Assembly (NCBI GenBank): GCA_005791855.1
Contig: SXUH01000452.1
Location: 1-7,724, forward strand
DNA: 7,724 bases
Source: Bdellovibrionales bacterium
Lineage (GTDB): Bacteria; Bdellovibrionota; Bacteriovoracia; Bacteriovoracales; Bacteriovoracaceae
Reading direction: 5' to 3'
Below are positions 1 to 7,724 of this stretch, piece after piece. Position 1 is the first letter of the stretch; every line of letters starts with the position of its first letter. The translations under genes were made by a program, and so were the position numbers. The notes beneath the pieces are model-generated. The model was not told the DNA's origin and ran no database searches. It saw nothing but the letters and a program-made list of their open reading frames with translations.

Positions 1-231
1 GACGGTGAAATGGGAGAAAATTTTAAAGACGACAAGTATGATGAAGCTGTTCGAATTATAGCAACGCATCGCGTTGCAAGTGCCTCATTTCTGCAGAGAA
101 GGCTAGGGGTAGGGTACAATCGGGCGGCTAATCTAATAGAAGAAATGGAGCGTCATGGAGTTGTAGGACCAGCCCAGGGTTCTAAGCCCCGTAAAGTTTT
201 AGTACCGCCACCGTCAGATTCAACGCCTTGA
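1..231 (+). CDS. ftsK: DNA translocase FtsK, C-terminal gamma domain (partial, 5' end outside window)
   Basis: The frame is open from base 1 and ends at TGA 229-231, so this is the 3' end of a longer gene; the ATG at base 10 is an internal methionine. The visible residues form the FtsK gamma winged-helix domain, recognised by the run QRRLGVGYNRAANLIEEMER followed by a hydrophobic strand and a VLVPPP ending, as in FtsK/SpoIIIE proteins. In the family this domain reads the short oriented KOPS/SRS sequences that direct the hexameric ATPase toward the terminus, and in proteobacteria it also contacts XerD at dif. The motor and membrane domains lie upstream and cannot be checked. Codon use is unlike the following operon: 49 of 73 codons end in A or T. 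No strong terminator follows the stop codon. Confidence 0.93.
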   Translation, partial: DGEMGENFKDDKYDEAVRIIATHRVASASFLQRRLGVGYNRAANLIEEMERHGVVGPAQGSKPRKVLVPPPSDSTP

Positions 232-248
232 TTTCACTCTCAAGAAAC

Positions 249-277
249 TTGCCCTTAACGGCTATGCGTGCTATTAA
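249..277 (+). promoter_or_regulatory. Candidate sigma70-type extended -10 promoter for rpsB-tsf
   Basis: TTGCCC (249-254, 4 of 6 to TTGACA) is separated by exactly 17 nt from TATTAA (272-277, 4 of 6 to TATAAT). The -10 is preceded by TG at 269-270, giving a TGnTATTAA extended -10. Transcription would begin near 283-285, giving a leader of about 104 nt before the rpsB ATG. The site lies just after ftsK in the AT-richer gap, where an operon promoter is expected. It rests on motif matching only. Confidence 0.5.
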
Positions 278-297
278 GTTCTGACCAAAAAATTACA

Positions 298-311
298 TCC
301 CCATTAGGGGA
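298..311 (+). promoter_or_regulatory. Small leader hairpin upstream of rpsB
   Basis: TCCCC and GGGGA form a perfect 5-bp stem closed by an ATTA loop. It would lie about 14 nt into the transcript from the predicted promoter. No T run follows, so it is unlikely to be a terminator for ftsK; it may stabilise the 5' end of the mRNA or belong to the larger leader structure just downstream. Confidence 0.45.
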
Positions 312-316
312 AATCT

Positions 317-378
317 AATCACTTTAATTGGTTGGTCCATCACAACGATGGCAGAAAGTGATTCGATATAACCACCAA
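317..378 (+). promoter_or_regulatory. Structured rpsB 5' leader, candidate ribosomal protein S2 autoregulatory element
   Basis: Seen directly: AATCACTTT (317-325) is perfectly complementary to AAAGTGATT (355-363). Inside it, CCATC (337-341) pairs with GATGG (347-351) around the loop ACAAC. A second long helix is possible between 328-336 (TTGGTTGGT) and 371-378 (ACCACCAA): eight pairs with one bulged U at 333. The second helix would cover the first two bases of the Shine-Dalgarno. The two long helices interleave, so they are either alternatives or a pseudoknot; the inner hairpin is compatible with both. In E. coli, S2 represses rpsB-tsf through the rpsB leader, so an equivalent role here is plausible. 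Whether this RNA is related to the known element is not established. Confidence 0.5.
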
Positions 379-382
379 GGAG
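377..382 (+). promoter_or_regulatory. Shine-Dalgarno site that fixes the rpsB start
   Basis: AAGGAG lies 5 nt before the ATG at 388. It excludes the longer frame opening at TTG 328, which would add 20 residues translated from the structured leader that resemble nothing in S2. The upstream CCACC may pair with the leader segment 328-336, which would make this site a target for translational control. Confidence 0.85.
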
Positions 383-387
383 TTTTC

Positions 388-1182
388 ATGTCTCAGTTGA
401 ACGTCAAGCAATTGCTTGAGGCCGGCGCCCACTTCGGTCACCAAACACACAAGTGGAATCCAAAGATGAAGAAGTACGTCTACGGCGAACGTAACGGAAT
501 CTACATCATCGATCTCCAGCAGACTCAGCCTCTCGCTGCGAAAGCCTACGAATTTCTGAAGAAGACCGCCCAGTCCGGGAAGTCCGTTCTCTTCGTCGGA
601 ACGAAGAGACAGGCCGCCGACATGGTGAAGAAGACCGCGGAAGAGTGCGGATCCTTCCACGTCACATCGAGATGGCTCGGTGGGATGCTCACGAACTACA
701 AGACCATCGCCCTCTCCATCGACAAGATCCGTAAGGTCGAGAAGATGAAGGAGAACGGGGACTTCAAACTCCTCACTAAGAAAGAGCAGTCGAACATCGA
801 AAAAGAAGTGATCAAGCTTGAGAGAAACCTCGGCGGGATCAAGAACATGAGGAAGCTCCCTGGAGCGATCTTCATCATCGACCCGAACAACGAGCACATC
901 GCTGTTAAAGAAGCCAACGTCCTCGGGATTCCTATCGTTGCAGTGACCGACACGAACTGCGATCCGACAGGCATCGACTACGTCGTTCCGGGGAACGACG
1001 ACGCGCTCAAGTCCATCACCCTCTTTCTCGAGTACTTCGCCAACGCAATCAACGAAGGCGGAAGCAAGGCGCGCAAGGATAACGGCGACGACTCGAGCCG
1101 AGACATCGACCTCGAGAAAGAGATCCTCGAGAAGTACGAGAAAGACATCGACCTCCAGGGCACTGACGAGACTGAAGTTTAA
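388..1182 (+). CDS. rpsB: 30S ribosomal protein S2
   Basis: Small-subunit protein S2 sits at the head-body junction of the 30S subunit and is needed for assembly and S1 binding. The 264-residue product opens with the classic S2 pattern (LLEAGAHFGHQ near residue 9, then KWNPKMKKY and GIYIIDLQQT) and contains RWLGGMLTN, GAIFIIDP and IPIVAVTDTNCDP. The length is slightly above the usual 230-250, because of a charged, acidic C-terminal tail (roughly residues 230-264) containing two DIDL elements around an EKEILEKYEK stretch; this tail is not part of the conserved core. The start is ATG 388, 5 nt after AAGGAG. It stops at TAA and is followed 23 nt later by tsf, the standard partner. Regulation through the leader upstream is likely but unproven. 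Confidence 0.97.
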   Translation: MSQLNVKQLLEAGAHFGHQTHKWNPKMKKYVYGERNGIYIIDLQQTQPLAAKAYEFLKKTAQSGKSVLFVGTKRQAADMVKKTAEECGSFHVTSRWLGGMLTNYKTIALSIDKIRKVEKMKENGDFKLLTKKEQSNIEKEVIKLERNLGGIKNMRKLPGAIFIIDPNNEHIAVKEANVLGIPIVAVTDTNCDPTGIDYVVPGNDDALKSITLFLEYFANAINEGGSKARKDNGDDSSRDIDLEKEILEKYEKDIDLQGTDETEV

Positions 1183-1192
1183 TACTAATCCA

Positions 1193-1197
1193 AAGGA
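1193..1197 (+). promoter_or_regulatory. Shine-Dalgarno site of tsf
   Basis: AAGGA lies 8 nt upstream of the ATG at 1206, in the 23-nt gap after rpsB. It supports this start and independent initiation on the shared rpsB-tsf message. Confidence 0.75.
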
Positions 1198-1205
1198 AGA
1201 CGACC

Positions 1206-2895
<1,690 letters not shown>

Positions 2896-2911
2896 ACCGG
2901 GAGATTAGGTT

Positions 2912-3469
2912 ATGATGAAAGAGCTAAAACCTATACTTGATGAGCAGATGAATAAGGCGATCAAATCGCTGCACAACCAGATCTCGAAGGTGCGAACCGG
3001 TAGAGCGACGGCCTCCGTCCTCGACGGGATCATGGCCGACTACTACGGGACTCCGACCCCGATCAAGAACATGGGCCAGATCTCCACGCCGGAGGCGCGG
3101 CTCCTCCAGATCCAGCCCTTCGACAAGACCCTCATCGGCGCCATCGAGAAGGCGATCCTCGGGGCGAACATCGGCCTCACGCCGGGGAACGACGGCAACA
3201 TCATCCGGATCCAGTTCCCGGCGCTCACCGAGGACAAGCGGAAAGCCTTCGTGAAGGACGTGAAGAAGATGGGCGAGGACGCGAAGGTCGCGATCCGGAA
3301 CGTCCGCCGCGACCAGAACGATAAGGTGAAGGCCTCCGAGAAGGCGAAGGCGATCTCCGAGGACGAGTCTAAGAAGATCCAGGAAGAGATCCAGAAGATC
3401 ACCGACAACTTCATCAAGGAAGTCGACAAGGTTACCGACGCTAAAGAGAAAGAGCTTCTCACCGTTTAG
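2912..3469 (+). CDS. frr: Ribosome recycling factor
   Basis: RRF splits the post-termination 70S ribosome together with EF-G. The 185-residue product matches the usual bacterial length exactly. It shows the helical stem (domain I) with RTGRA at 28-32, the beta domain II with YYGTPTPI and QPFDK (roughly 31-105), and the returning helices with the conserved IRNVRRDQND (128-137). The frame begins with two consecutive ATGs; 2912 is taken as the start, with GGGAG at 2899-2903 lying 8 nt upstream, but 2915 is equally possible. By hand count only 24 of 185 codons end in A or T, with nine in the first 18 codons and six among the last nine. It ends in TAG, which shows that TAG works as a stop codon in this genome. 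uppS follows after 6 nt. Confidence 0.97.
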   Translation: MMKELKPILDEQMNKAIKSLHNQISKVRTGRATASVLDGIMADYYGTPTPIKNMGQISTPEARLLQIQPFDKTLIGAIEKAILGANIGLTPGNDGNIIRIQFPALTEDKRKAFVKDVKKMGEDAKVAIRNVRRDQNDKVKASEKAKAISEDESKKIQEEIQKITDNFIKEVDKVTDAKEKELLTV

Positions 3470-3475
3470 GTAGCT

Positions 3476-4246
3476 ATGACGAGCATCAACCATGTGGCCA
3501 TAATTATGGACGGGAACGGGCGCTGGGCGAACAAGCGCTTCCGTCCCCGCATCTGGGGACACGTGAGAGGCTCCTACGTCGTCTCGGAGATCGTCCAGGC
3601 GGCGGACGACATCGGGCTCCGGGCCCTCACCCTCTACGCCTTCTCGACGGAGAACTGGAGCAGGCCCCTCGAGGAGGTCTCGACCCTCTTCAAGCTCCTG
3701 AAGAAATTCCTGATCAAGGAACGGCAGAGGATCATCACCAATAACATCAAGTTCAAGGTCATCGGCGAGGTCGCGAGCCTCCCCGAAGAAACCCGCGCCC
3801 TCATCCGGGAGCTGGAGTCCATCACGGAGTTCTCCACCGGCCTGAACCTGACCTTCGCCTTCAACTACGGCGGCCGGGCCGAGATCCTGCGGGCGGTGAA
3901 CGCCTTCACGGTTTCGCATCCCGGGAAGTCGATGTCCGAAGACGACCTCGAGCGGCTGATGTACCGGCCCGAGACCGGGAACGTGGACCTCATGATCCGG
4001 ACCGGCGGCGAGCAGCGGATCTCGAACTTCCTTCTCTGGCAGATGGCCTACGCCGAGCTGTACTTCACCCCCACGAAGTGGCCCGAGTTCGGCGCGAGCG
4101 AATTTAAAAAAATCATCTCCCACGTCTCCGGAAGGGAGAGACGGTTCGGGAACGTCTCCGGGCAGGTGAGCCTGGACCAAGTCGTGGCCACGGCCGAGAC
4201 GAACAAGTCGATCTACATCCAGGGGGCGAGTTCGAATGTCCAATAA
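3476..4246 (+). CDS. uppS: Isoprenyl transferase, undecaprenyl diphosphate synthase
   Basis: UppS condenses isopentenyl diphosphate onto farnesyl diphosphate in cis to make C55 undecaprenyl diphosphate, the lipid carrier for peptidoglycan and O-antigen. The 256 residues carry all the family marks: [13 protein letters not shown] (6-18) with catalytic Asp12, His29 in GHVRG at the same 17-residue spacing as in E. coli, [12 protein letters not shown] (53-64), FNYGGRAEI (129-137), [19 protein letters not shown] (171-189) and WPEF (202-205). The start lies 6 nt after frr and only a weak GGTAG precedes it, so initiation is probably coupled to frr translation. The 3' end overlaps cdsA by 11 nt. Residues from about 223 on are a non-conserved tail. 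Product chain length cannot be proven from sequence, but the operon context favours C55. Confidence 0.95.
   Translation: MTSINHVAIIMDGNGRWANKRFRPRIWGHVRGSYVVSEIVQAADDIGLRALTLYAFSTENWSRPLEEVSTLFKLLKKFLIKERQRIITNNIKFKVIGEVASLPEETRALIRELESITEFSTGLNLTFAFNYGGRAEILRAVNAFTVSHPGKSMSEDDLERLMYRPETGNVDLMIRTGGEQRISNFLLWQMAYAELYFTPTKWPEFGASEFKKIISHVSGRERRFGNVSGQVSLDQVVATAETNKSIYIQGASSNVQ
4221..4226 (+). promoter_or_regulatory. Shine-Dalgarno site of cdsA inside the uppS 3' end
   Basis: AGGGGG lies 9 nt before the cdsA ATG, within the last codons of uppS. Together with the 11-nt gene overlap this points to translational coupling. Confidence 0.6.
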
Positions 4247-5054
4247 CACCATCCGAGTCATCTCGGGCCTGATCCTGATCCTGATCGTCGCGGGGTGTGT
4301 GTATTTCGGGCAGGTCCCCACCCTCATCGCGGTCGGCGTGATCGGCCCCCTGGTGATTGACGAGATCATCACGAACTTCTACAACCAGCGCCGCCTTTCG
4401 TTCCGGTACCTCCTGGCGCAGACGATCTTCTTCCTCGGGTACTACTTCTTTAACTTCTACGAGATCAGCGAGTCGTCGTTCAGCCTGTGGATCTCCGCGG
4501 GGCTGGTCCTCGACCTCATCCTCCTGGCCTACCTCTTCCTGGTGTACAAGAAATCCGAAACCCTCCTCACGGTCGCCCGGGCGATCTCCTGGGGCGCGGG
4601 GTTCTTCATCCTCATCCCGCTGCTCTGCCTGAGCTACATCCTCCACCAGCAGAACTGGCTCGTGCTCTTCATCGGCCTCCTGCTCCTGAACTTCATGGTG
4701 GACACCGCCGCCTACTTCTCCGGGAGGAAGTTTGGCCGCCGGAAGCTCTGGGAAGCCGTCAGTCCGAAGAAGACCGTCGAGGGCGCGATTGGTGGAGTCC
4801 TCTGCTCTGTTATCGCCATCAGCATCTACTGGGACGCCTTCGTCGCCGAGGTCAGCGTCTTCACCGTCGTGTTTTTTGTTATAGTTGCTTGCTCCGCCCA
4901 GATCGGCGATCTGATCCAGTCGAAGCTGAAGCGGCAGTTTGAGATAAAAGATAGTTCTTCCCTTATCCCGGGACACGGAGGCGTGTATGATAGAGTGGAC
5001 AGTTTGCTGTTTGTGGCACCGCTGTTCGCCTTCTATCTAATGGTGAATTCTTAG
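4236..5054 (+). CDS. cdsA: Phosphatidate cytidylyltransferase (CDP-diglyceride synthase)
   Basis: CdsA makes CDP-diacylglycerol from phosphatidic acid and CTP in the inner membrane, the branch point to all phospholipids. The 272-residue protein is almost entirely hydrophobic segments (about 7-8 predicted by eye, the first at residues 7-25). Near the C-terminus it carries the complete CDS signature at 229-255: SKLKR, then KD, then [11 protein letters not shown], which holds the metal and substrate residues. The preceding [11 protein letters not shown] (218-228) also matches the family. The ATG at 4236 overlaps uppS by 11 nt. It ends in TAG directly followed in frame by TAA (5055-5057). Two stretches, around 4872-4889 and from about 4939 to the end, use A/T-rich codons unlike the rest of the gene. 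dxr, which often follows cdsA, is absent; rseP comes directly next. Confidence 0.96.
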   Translation: MSNNTIRVISGLILILIVAGCVYFGQVPTLIAVGVIGPLVIDEIITNFYNQRRLSFRYLLAQTIFFLGYYFFNFYEISESSFSLWISAGLVLDLILLAYLFLVYKKSETLLTVARAISWGAGFFILIPLLCLSYILHQQNWLVLFIGLLLLNFMVDTAAYFSGRKFGRRKLWEAVSPKKTVEGAIGGVLCSVIAISIYWDAFVAEVSVFTVVFFVIVACSAQIGDLIQSKLKRQFEIKDSSSLIPGHGGVYDRVDSLLFVAPLFAFYLMVNS

Positions 5055-5060
5055 TAAGGA
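5055..5060 (+). promoter_or_regulatory. Shine-Dalgarno site of rseP overlapping a second stop of cdsA
   Basis: TAAGGA directly follows the cdsA TAG, so its TAA forms a tandem in-frame stop while AAGGA acts as the ribosome-binding site 6 nt before the rseP ATG at 5067. Confidence 0.75.
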
Positions 5061-5066
5061 CTGCTA

Positions 5067-6617
5067 ATGCTGGAAAAAATTCTGATCTTCATCGTCTTCC
5101 TCGCGCCCCTCATCTTCTTCCACGAACTTGGACACTTCTTCTTCGCCAGACTCTTCGGAGTGAAGGTCGAGGTGTTTTCCATCGGCTTCGGCCCGAAGAT
5201 CTTCAAGTACCTCCACAAGGGCACCGAGTACGCGGTCTCCATCATCCCGCTCGGGGGCTACGTGAAGATGTTCGGCGACGACCCGTTCTCCGATGCTCCG
5301 CTGTCCCCGGAAGAGAAGAAGGTCGCCTTCACCCACAAGAGCAAGTGGGCGCGGTTCTGGATCGTCTTCGGCGGGCCCCTGGCAAACCTCATCCTGGCCT
5401 ACTTCCTCTACGTGGGCCTCCTAGCCAACGGGGAGAAGGTTCCGGAGACGAAGGTCGGAGTGGTCTCCGAGAAGTCGGTGCTCTACCAGAAGGGGCTCCG
5501 GACCGGAGACGTCCTAACGGCGATCAACGACGAGAAGGTGCTGAGCTTCGACGACTTCAACATCAAGGGCTCGAGCGTCGAGAAGATCTCCGTGCGCCGA
5601 GACGAGGAGACCGTCGAGATGCCCATCGGGATGGAGCTCGAGCCGTTCATCAACGAGTTCGTGAGCATCGTCTCCGTGGTCAAGAAGCCGATCTTCGTGA
5701 ACAAGAAGGGCGAGCAGTTCTACGTCTCCCTGGTCAAGGAACCGAAGGACCTGAGCACCTCCCTCGAGGAGATCTCCAGCGAGTTCACGGGGAAGGCGTT
5801 CCTCTATACCTTCAAGGCCGAGGGCGACCAGCTCAAGCTCGACTACGCCTCCGGATCCGAGATCTCCGCCGAAAGCGGGCAGAAGCTCACGGAGTTTCTG
5901 GTGAACCTGGAGTTCTACCCGGTGGACCTGGTGGTGCGGAACGTGGTGACCACCACGCCGGCGTCGAAGGCCGGCTTCAAGAAGGACGACATCCTGGCGA
6001 AGATGAACGGGAAGCCGCTCACGAGCTTCGAAGACCTGCGGGCCGGGCTGCAGGAGCTCCCGGACGGCCAGGAAGTCACCATCGAAGTCCTCTCCGGAGG
6101 CCAGACGGTGGTGAAGTCCCTCGTCCCCGCGGTGAACGAGAGCAACGGCAAGAAGGTGAAGACCATCGGGATCGAAAGCGCGGTCGAGTACATCCAGCCC
6201 AAGCTCATCGTCGCGAAGGCCGACAGCATCGGCGGCGCGCTCTCGACGGCGGTCACGCGGACCTGGGACGGCATCGTGAAGACCTTCAGCGGCTACAAGA
6301 AGCTCATCACCCGGGAAGTCTCCCTCAACAACATCGGCGGCCCCCTGGCGATCGGGAAGGTCGCCTCCGACTCCCTCAACATCAGCCTCTCGATGTTCTT
6401 CCGGCTCATGGCGATCATCTCCATCAACCTCGGCGTGATCAACCTCTTCCCGATCCCGGTGCTCGACGGGGGCCACATCATGTTCCTGATCCTGGAGACG
6501 TTGAACGGGGGCCCCCTCTCCCGGCGGAAGCTCGAGATCGCCCAGCGCTTCGGGGTCTCCGTGCTCTTCCTCTTAATCTTCGTGGCGATCTTCAACGACA
6601 TAACGAGACTGTTTTAG
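5067..6617 (+). CDS. rseP: RseP-type site-2 intramembrane zinc metalloprotease with two PDZ domains
   Basis: Site-2 proteases of this family cut transmembrane substrates within the inner membrane; in E. coli RseP cleaves anti-sigma factor RseA and leftover signal peptides. The 516-residue product shows the first membrane helix with HELGH (19-23, zinc ligands His19 and His23, catalytic Glu20), SIGFGP (38-43), IPLGGYVKMFGD (60-71), a second helix beginning GGPLAN (102-107), a first PDZ region from about 127, a second from about 285 to 365, and the last helices with VLDGGH (465-470), whose Asp467 is the third zinc ligand. It is about 65 residues longer than E. coli RseP; the extra sequence lies between the second helix and the second PDZ (within about 180-285). 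The substrate here is unknown. TsaB is encoded after a 3-nt gap, and no bamA follows. Confidence 0.95.
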   Translation: MLEKILIFIVFLAPLIFFHELGHFFFARLFGVKVEVFSIGFGPKIFKYLHKGTEYAVSIIPLGGYVKMFGDDPFSDAPLSPEEKKVAFTHKSKWARFWIVFGGPLANLILAYFLYVGLLANGEKVPETKVGVVSEKSVLYQKGLRTGDVLTAINDEKVLSFDDFNIKGSSVEKISVRRDEETVEMPIGMELEPFINEFVSIVSVVKKPIFVNKKGEQFYVSLVKEPKDLSTSLEEISSEFTGKAFLYTFKAEGDQLKLDYASGSEISAESGQKLTEFLVNLEFYPVDLVVRNVVTTTPASKAGFKKDDILAKMNGKPLTSFEDLRAGLQELPDGQEVTIEVLSGGQTVVKSLVPAVNESNGKKVKTIGIESAVEYIQPKLIVAKADSIGGALSTAVTRTWDGIVKTFSGYKKLITREVSLNNIGGPLAIGKVASDSLNISLSMFFRLMAIISINLGVINLFPIPVLDGGHIMFLILETLNGGPLSRRKLEIAQRFGVSVLFLLIFVAIFNDITRLF

Positions 6618-6620
6618 AGT

Positions 6621-7238
6621 GTGAGCTTCCTATTCATCGACTCAACCTACGACGTTACTTTGGGGATCCTGGATGAGGAGATGGACTGGGTCGACCTCAG
6701 ACGGCACAAGGGCCTCAAGGCGTCGACGATCATCCAGGCGGAGGTCTTCGACCTCTTCCGGAAGCATTCCATCGATCCCCGGGGCCTCGGAGCGGTGATC
6801 TTCGTGAACGGCCCGGGGTTCTACACGGGCCTGCGGCTCTCCGAAGGCTTCTCCGACGTCTTCGAATTCTTCGGAGTCCCGCACTACTCCTTCTACAGCT
6901 ACGAGGTCCCGCGGTGGTGCGGAGTCGAGAAGGGCCGGTGGTTCACCAAGGCGTACCGAGGAGAGTACTTCCTCCACGACTGGGACGGGGAGGGGCAGCG
7001 GTCCCGGCTCCTGAGCTCGACGGAACTCCCCACCATGGAACCGTGCGAGCGCTACTTCATCCACTCGGAAACGTCGCTGGATGAGCTGAGCTCGAAGTTC
7101 GTCCCGGACCCCGTCCAGACGGTGGACCTCCTCCGGGAGCAGCCCAAGGCGATCTTCCAACAGGTGCTGGGCCAGGGTCTCCGGCGGGAGGTTTTCTACT
7201 TCCGCGCTCCGGAAGACGAGTTCAAGGTCAGCACATGA
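6621..7238 (+). CDS. tsaB: TsaB-like tRNA threonylcarbamoyladenosine biosynthesis protein (divergent)
   Basis: TsaB is the inactive paralogue that scaffolds TsaD (with TsaE) for the universal t6A37 tRNA modification. The 205-residue product starts like the family (FLFIDST where others have an AIDTS motif). It has an amphipathic stretch, the best motif VNGPGFYTGLRLSEG (62-76, family form GPGSFTGLR), TKAYRGEYF (109-117, in place of the DARRGEVY-type segment) and a YFRAPE ending similar to the usual YLR..P end. It is shorter than the common 220-240 residues and strongly diverged, so the call rests on fold-level motif order. The start is GTG at 6621, 3 nt after the rseP stop, with no Shine-Dalgarno, which suggests coupling; the GTG at 6619 is out of frame and hits TGA. 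Its TGA overlaps the next ATG as ATGA. Confidence 0.82.
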   Translation: MSFLFIDSTYDVTLGILDEEMDWVDLRRHKGLKASTIIQAEVFDLFRKHSIDPRGLGAVIFVNGPGFYTGLRLSEGFSDVFEFFGVPHYSFYSYEVPRWCGVEKGRWFTKAYRGEYFLHDWDGEGQRSRLLSSTELPTMEPCERYFIHSETSLDELSSKFVPDPVQTVDLLREQPKAIFQQVLGQGLRREVFYFRAPEDEFKVST

Positions 7239-7724
7239 GGCGCCTCTTCTTCCTCCCGACGATCGTCCCCTAGGGACTCCTGGCCCTGCTCTTCTACACG
7301 GTCTCGAAGCACACCCTCGGGGCCCAGCTCCTGGTGGTCCTCGTCTGCATCGTCATCGGCTTCCTCTTCCGGCGATCCTACGTGCCCCACCGGGACAGTT
7401 CGAAGCTCCACGGAGAGATCTTCCTTTCGCCGATCCACGGCCGGGTGGAATCCATCCGGCAGAACATCCAGACGCCGCACTACCCGTCTCCCTGTCACGA
7501 AGTCCGGCTCTCCATGTCTCTTCTTGATGAGAAGGGCCTCTACCTTCCGACCGGTGGAGAAGTGACTTTTTTAAAAGCGAACAAGGGGAGGAAGCTTCCT
7601 CGGAAGCTCGAGGAGAGGGACCTTCCGACGAACATCGAAGAAGTCTCCCACACCGACCTGATCCTCACCTCGAAGAGCAAGATCAACTACCTGATGCGAT
7701 TCATTGATTGCAAGCTTGGTGAAC
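7235..7724 (+). pseudogene. Phosphatidylserine decarboxylase-like gene interrupted by an in-frame TAG (partial, 3' end outside window)
   Basis: The frame starts at ATG 7235, overlapping the tsaB stop (ATGA), and reads a hydrophobic N-terminus. Codon 13 is TAG at 7271-7273 (VP-stop-GLLALLFY). The same frame is then open to the window edge, 150 codons. Downstream it has a membrane segment (VVLVCIVIGFLF), FLFRRSYVPHRD and GEIFLSPIHGRVESI, which resemble the FFRDP..SPADGKV start of Psd proteins, then RLSMSLLDEKGLYLPTGGEV. The Psd Asp of SPADG is His and the HVNR segment is LYLPT, so an active decarboxylase is doubtful. The family call is tentative. The TAG could be a real nonsense mutation or a sequencing error (TGG or CAG), or translation could begin later, e.g. 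at GTG 7334. The neighbouring cdsA fits a phospholipid role. Confidence 0.45.

Noticed and set aside
367..372. TATAAC resembling a -10 box just before rpsB
   Set aside because: No acceptable -35 lies 16-18 nt upstream, and transcription would begin within the Shine-Dalgarno.
328..387. Upstream extension of rpsB from TTG 328
   Set aside because: The ATG at 388 has a well-placed AAGGAG and gives the canonical S2 N-terminus; the extra 20 residues come from a structured leader and resemble no S2 sequence.
2924..4372. Long minus-strand open frame (about 480 codons) opposite frr and uppS, and others opposite rpsB and rseP
   Set aside because: They mirror well-supported genes, have composition expected from reversed G/C-ending codons (rich in Arg, Asp, Leu, Val), and show no recognisable domain.
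5345..6676. Plus-strand frame of 443 codons overlapping rseP
   Set aside because: It is an Arg/Gly/Pro-rich shadow in another frame of the clear rseP gene.
7271..7273. Recoding of TAG as an amino acid in this genome
   Set aside because: frr, cdsA and rseP all end in TAG at normal family lengths, so TAG acts as a stop here.

Overview
This window holds one co-directional (+ strand) run of bacterial housekeeping genes with almost no spare DNA. In order they are: the 3' end of ftsK (partial), a leader of about 155 nt, rpsB, tsf, a terminator-like hairpin, pyrH, frr, uppS, cdsA, rseP, a tsaB-like gene, and the 5' part of a gene tentatively assigned to the phosphatidylserine decarboxylase family. 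The last gene is interrupted by an in-frame TAG and runs off the window.

The rpsB-tsf-pyrH-frr-uppS-cdsA-rseP backbone is the familiar Gram-negative cluster coupling translation (S2, EF-Ts, ribosome recycling), nucleotide supply (UMP kinase) and envelope precursors (undecaprenyl diphosphate, CDP-diacylglycerol, site-2 protease). The site-2 protease and the order point to a Gram-negative bacterium. The Lys/Ile/Asn-rich proteins and the tsaB and psd-like genes after rseP would suit a Bdellovibrionota- or deltaproteobacteria-like lineage, but that placement is only inference. dxr, often between cdsA and rseP, and bamA, often after rseP, are absent here.

Expression signals: an extended -10 promoter candidate (249-277) follows ftsK. 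After it come a small hairpin (298-311) and a nested structure (317-363) with a 9-bp perfect outer stem. A second helix (328-336 with 371-378) would cover part of the rpsB Shine-Dalgarno and is mutually exclusive or pseudoknotted with the first. This is the most interesting regulatory signal and could be an S2 autoregulatory leader. A 10-bp hairpin with a short T run separates tsf from pyrH. From pyrH onward the genes are separated by at most 16 nt or overlap, so they are probably co-transcribed and translationally coupled.

Composition: the ftsK tail uses mostly A/T-ending codons (hand count 49 of 73), whereas the operon genes are strongly G/C-ending (frr has only 24 of 185 A/T-ending). A/T-ending codons cluster at gene edges and in islands inside pyrH and cdsA, although the proteins keep a low-GC-like amino-acid make-up.

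I saw no tRNA, rRNA, CRISPR array, insertion sequence or attachment site. Apart from the leader, most of the window is ordinary core genome; I found no clear new defence or mobile system.
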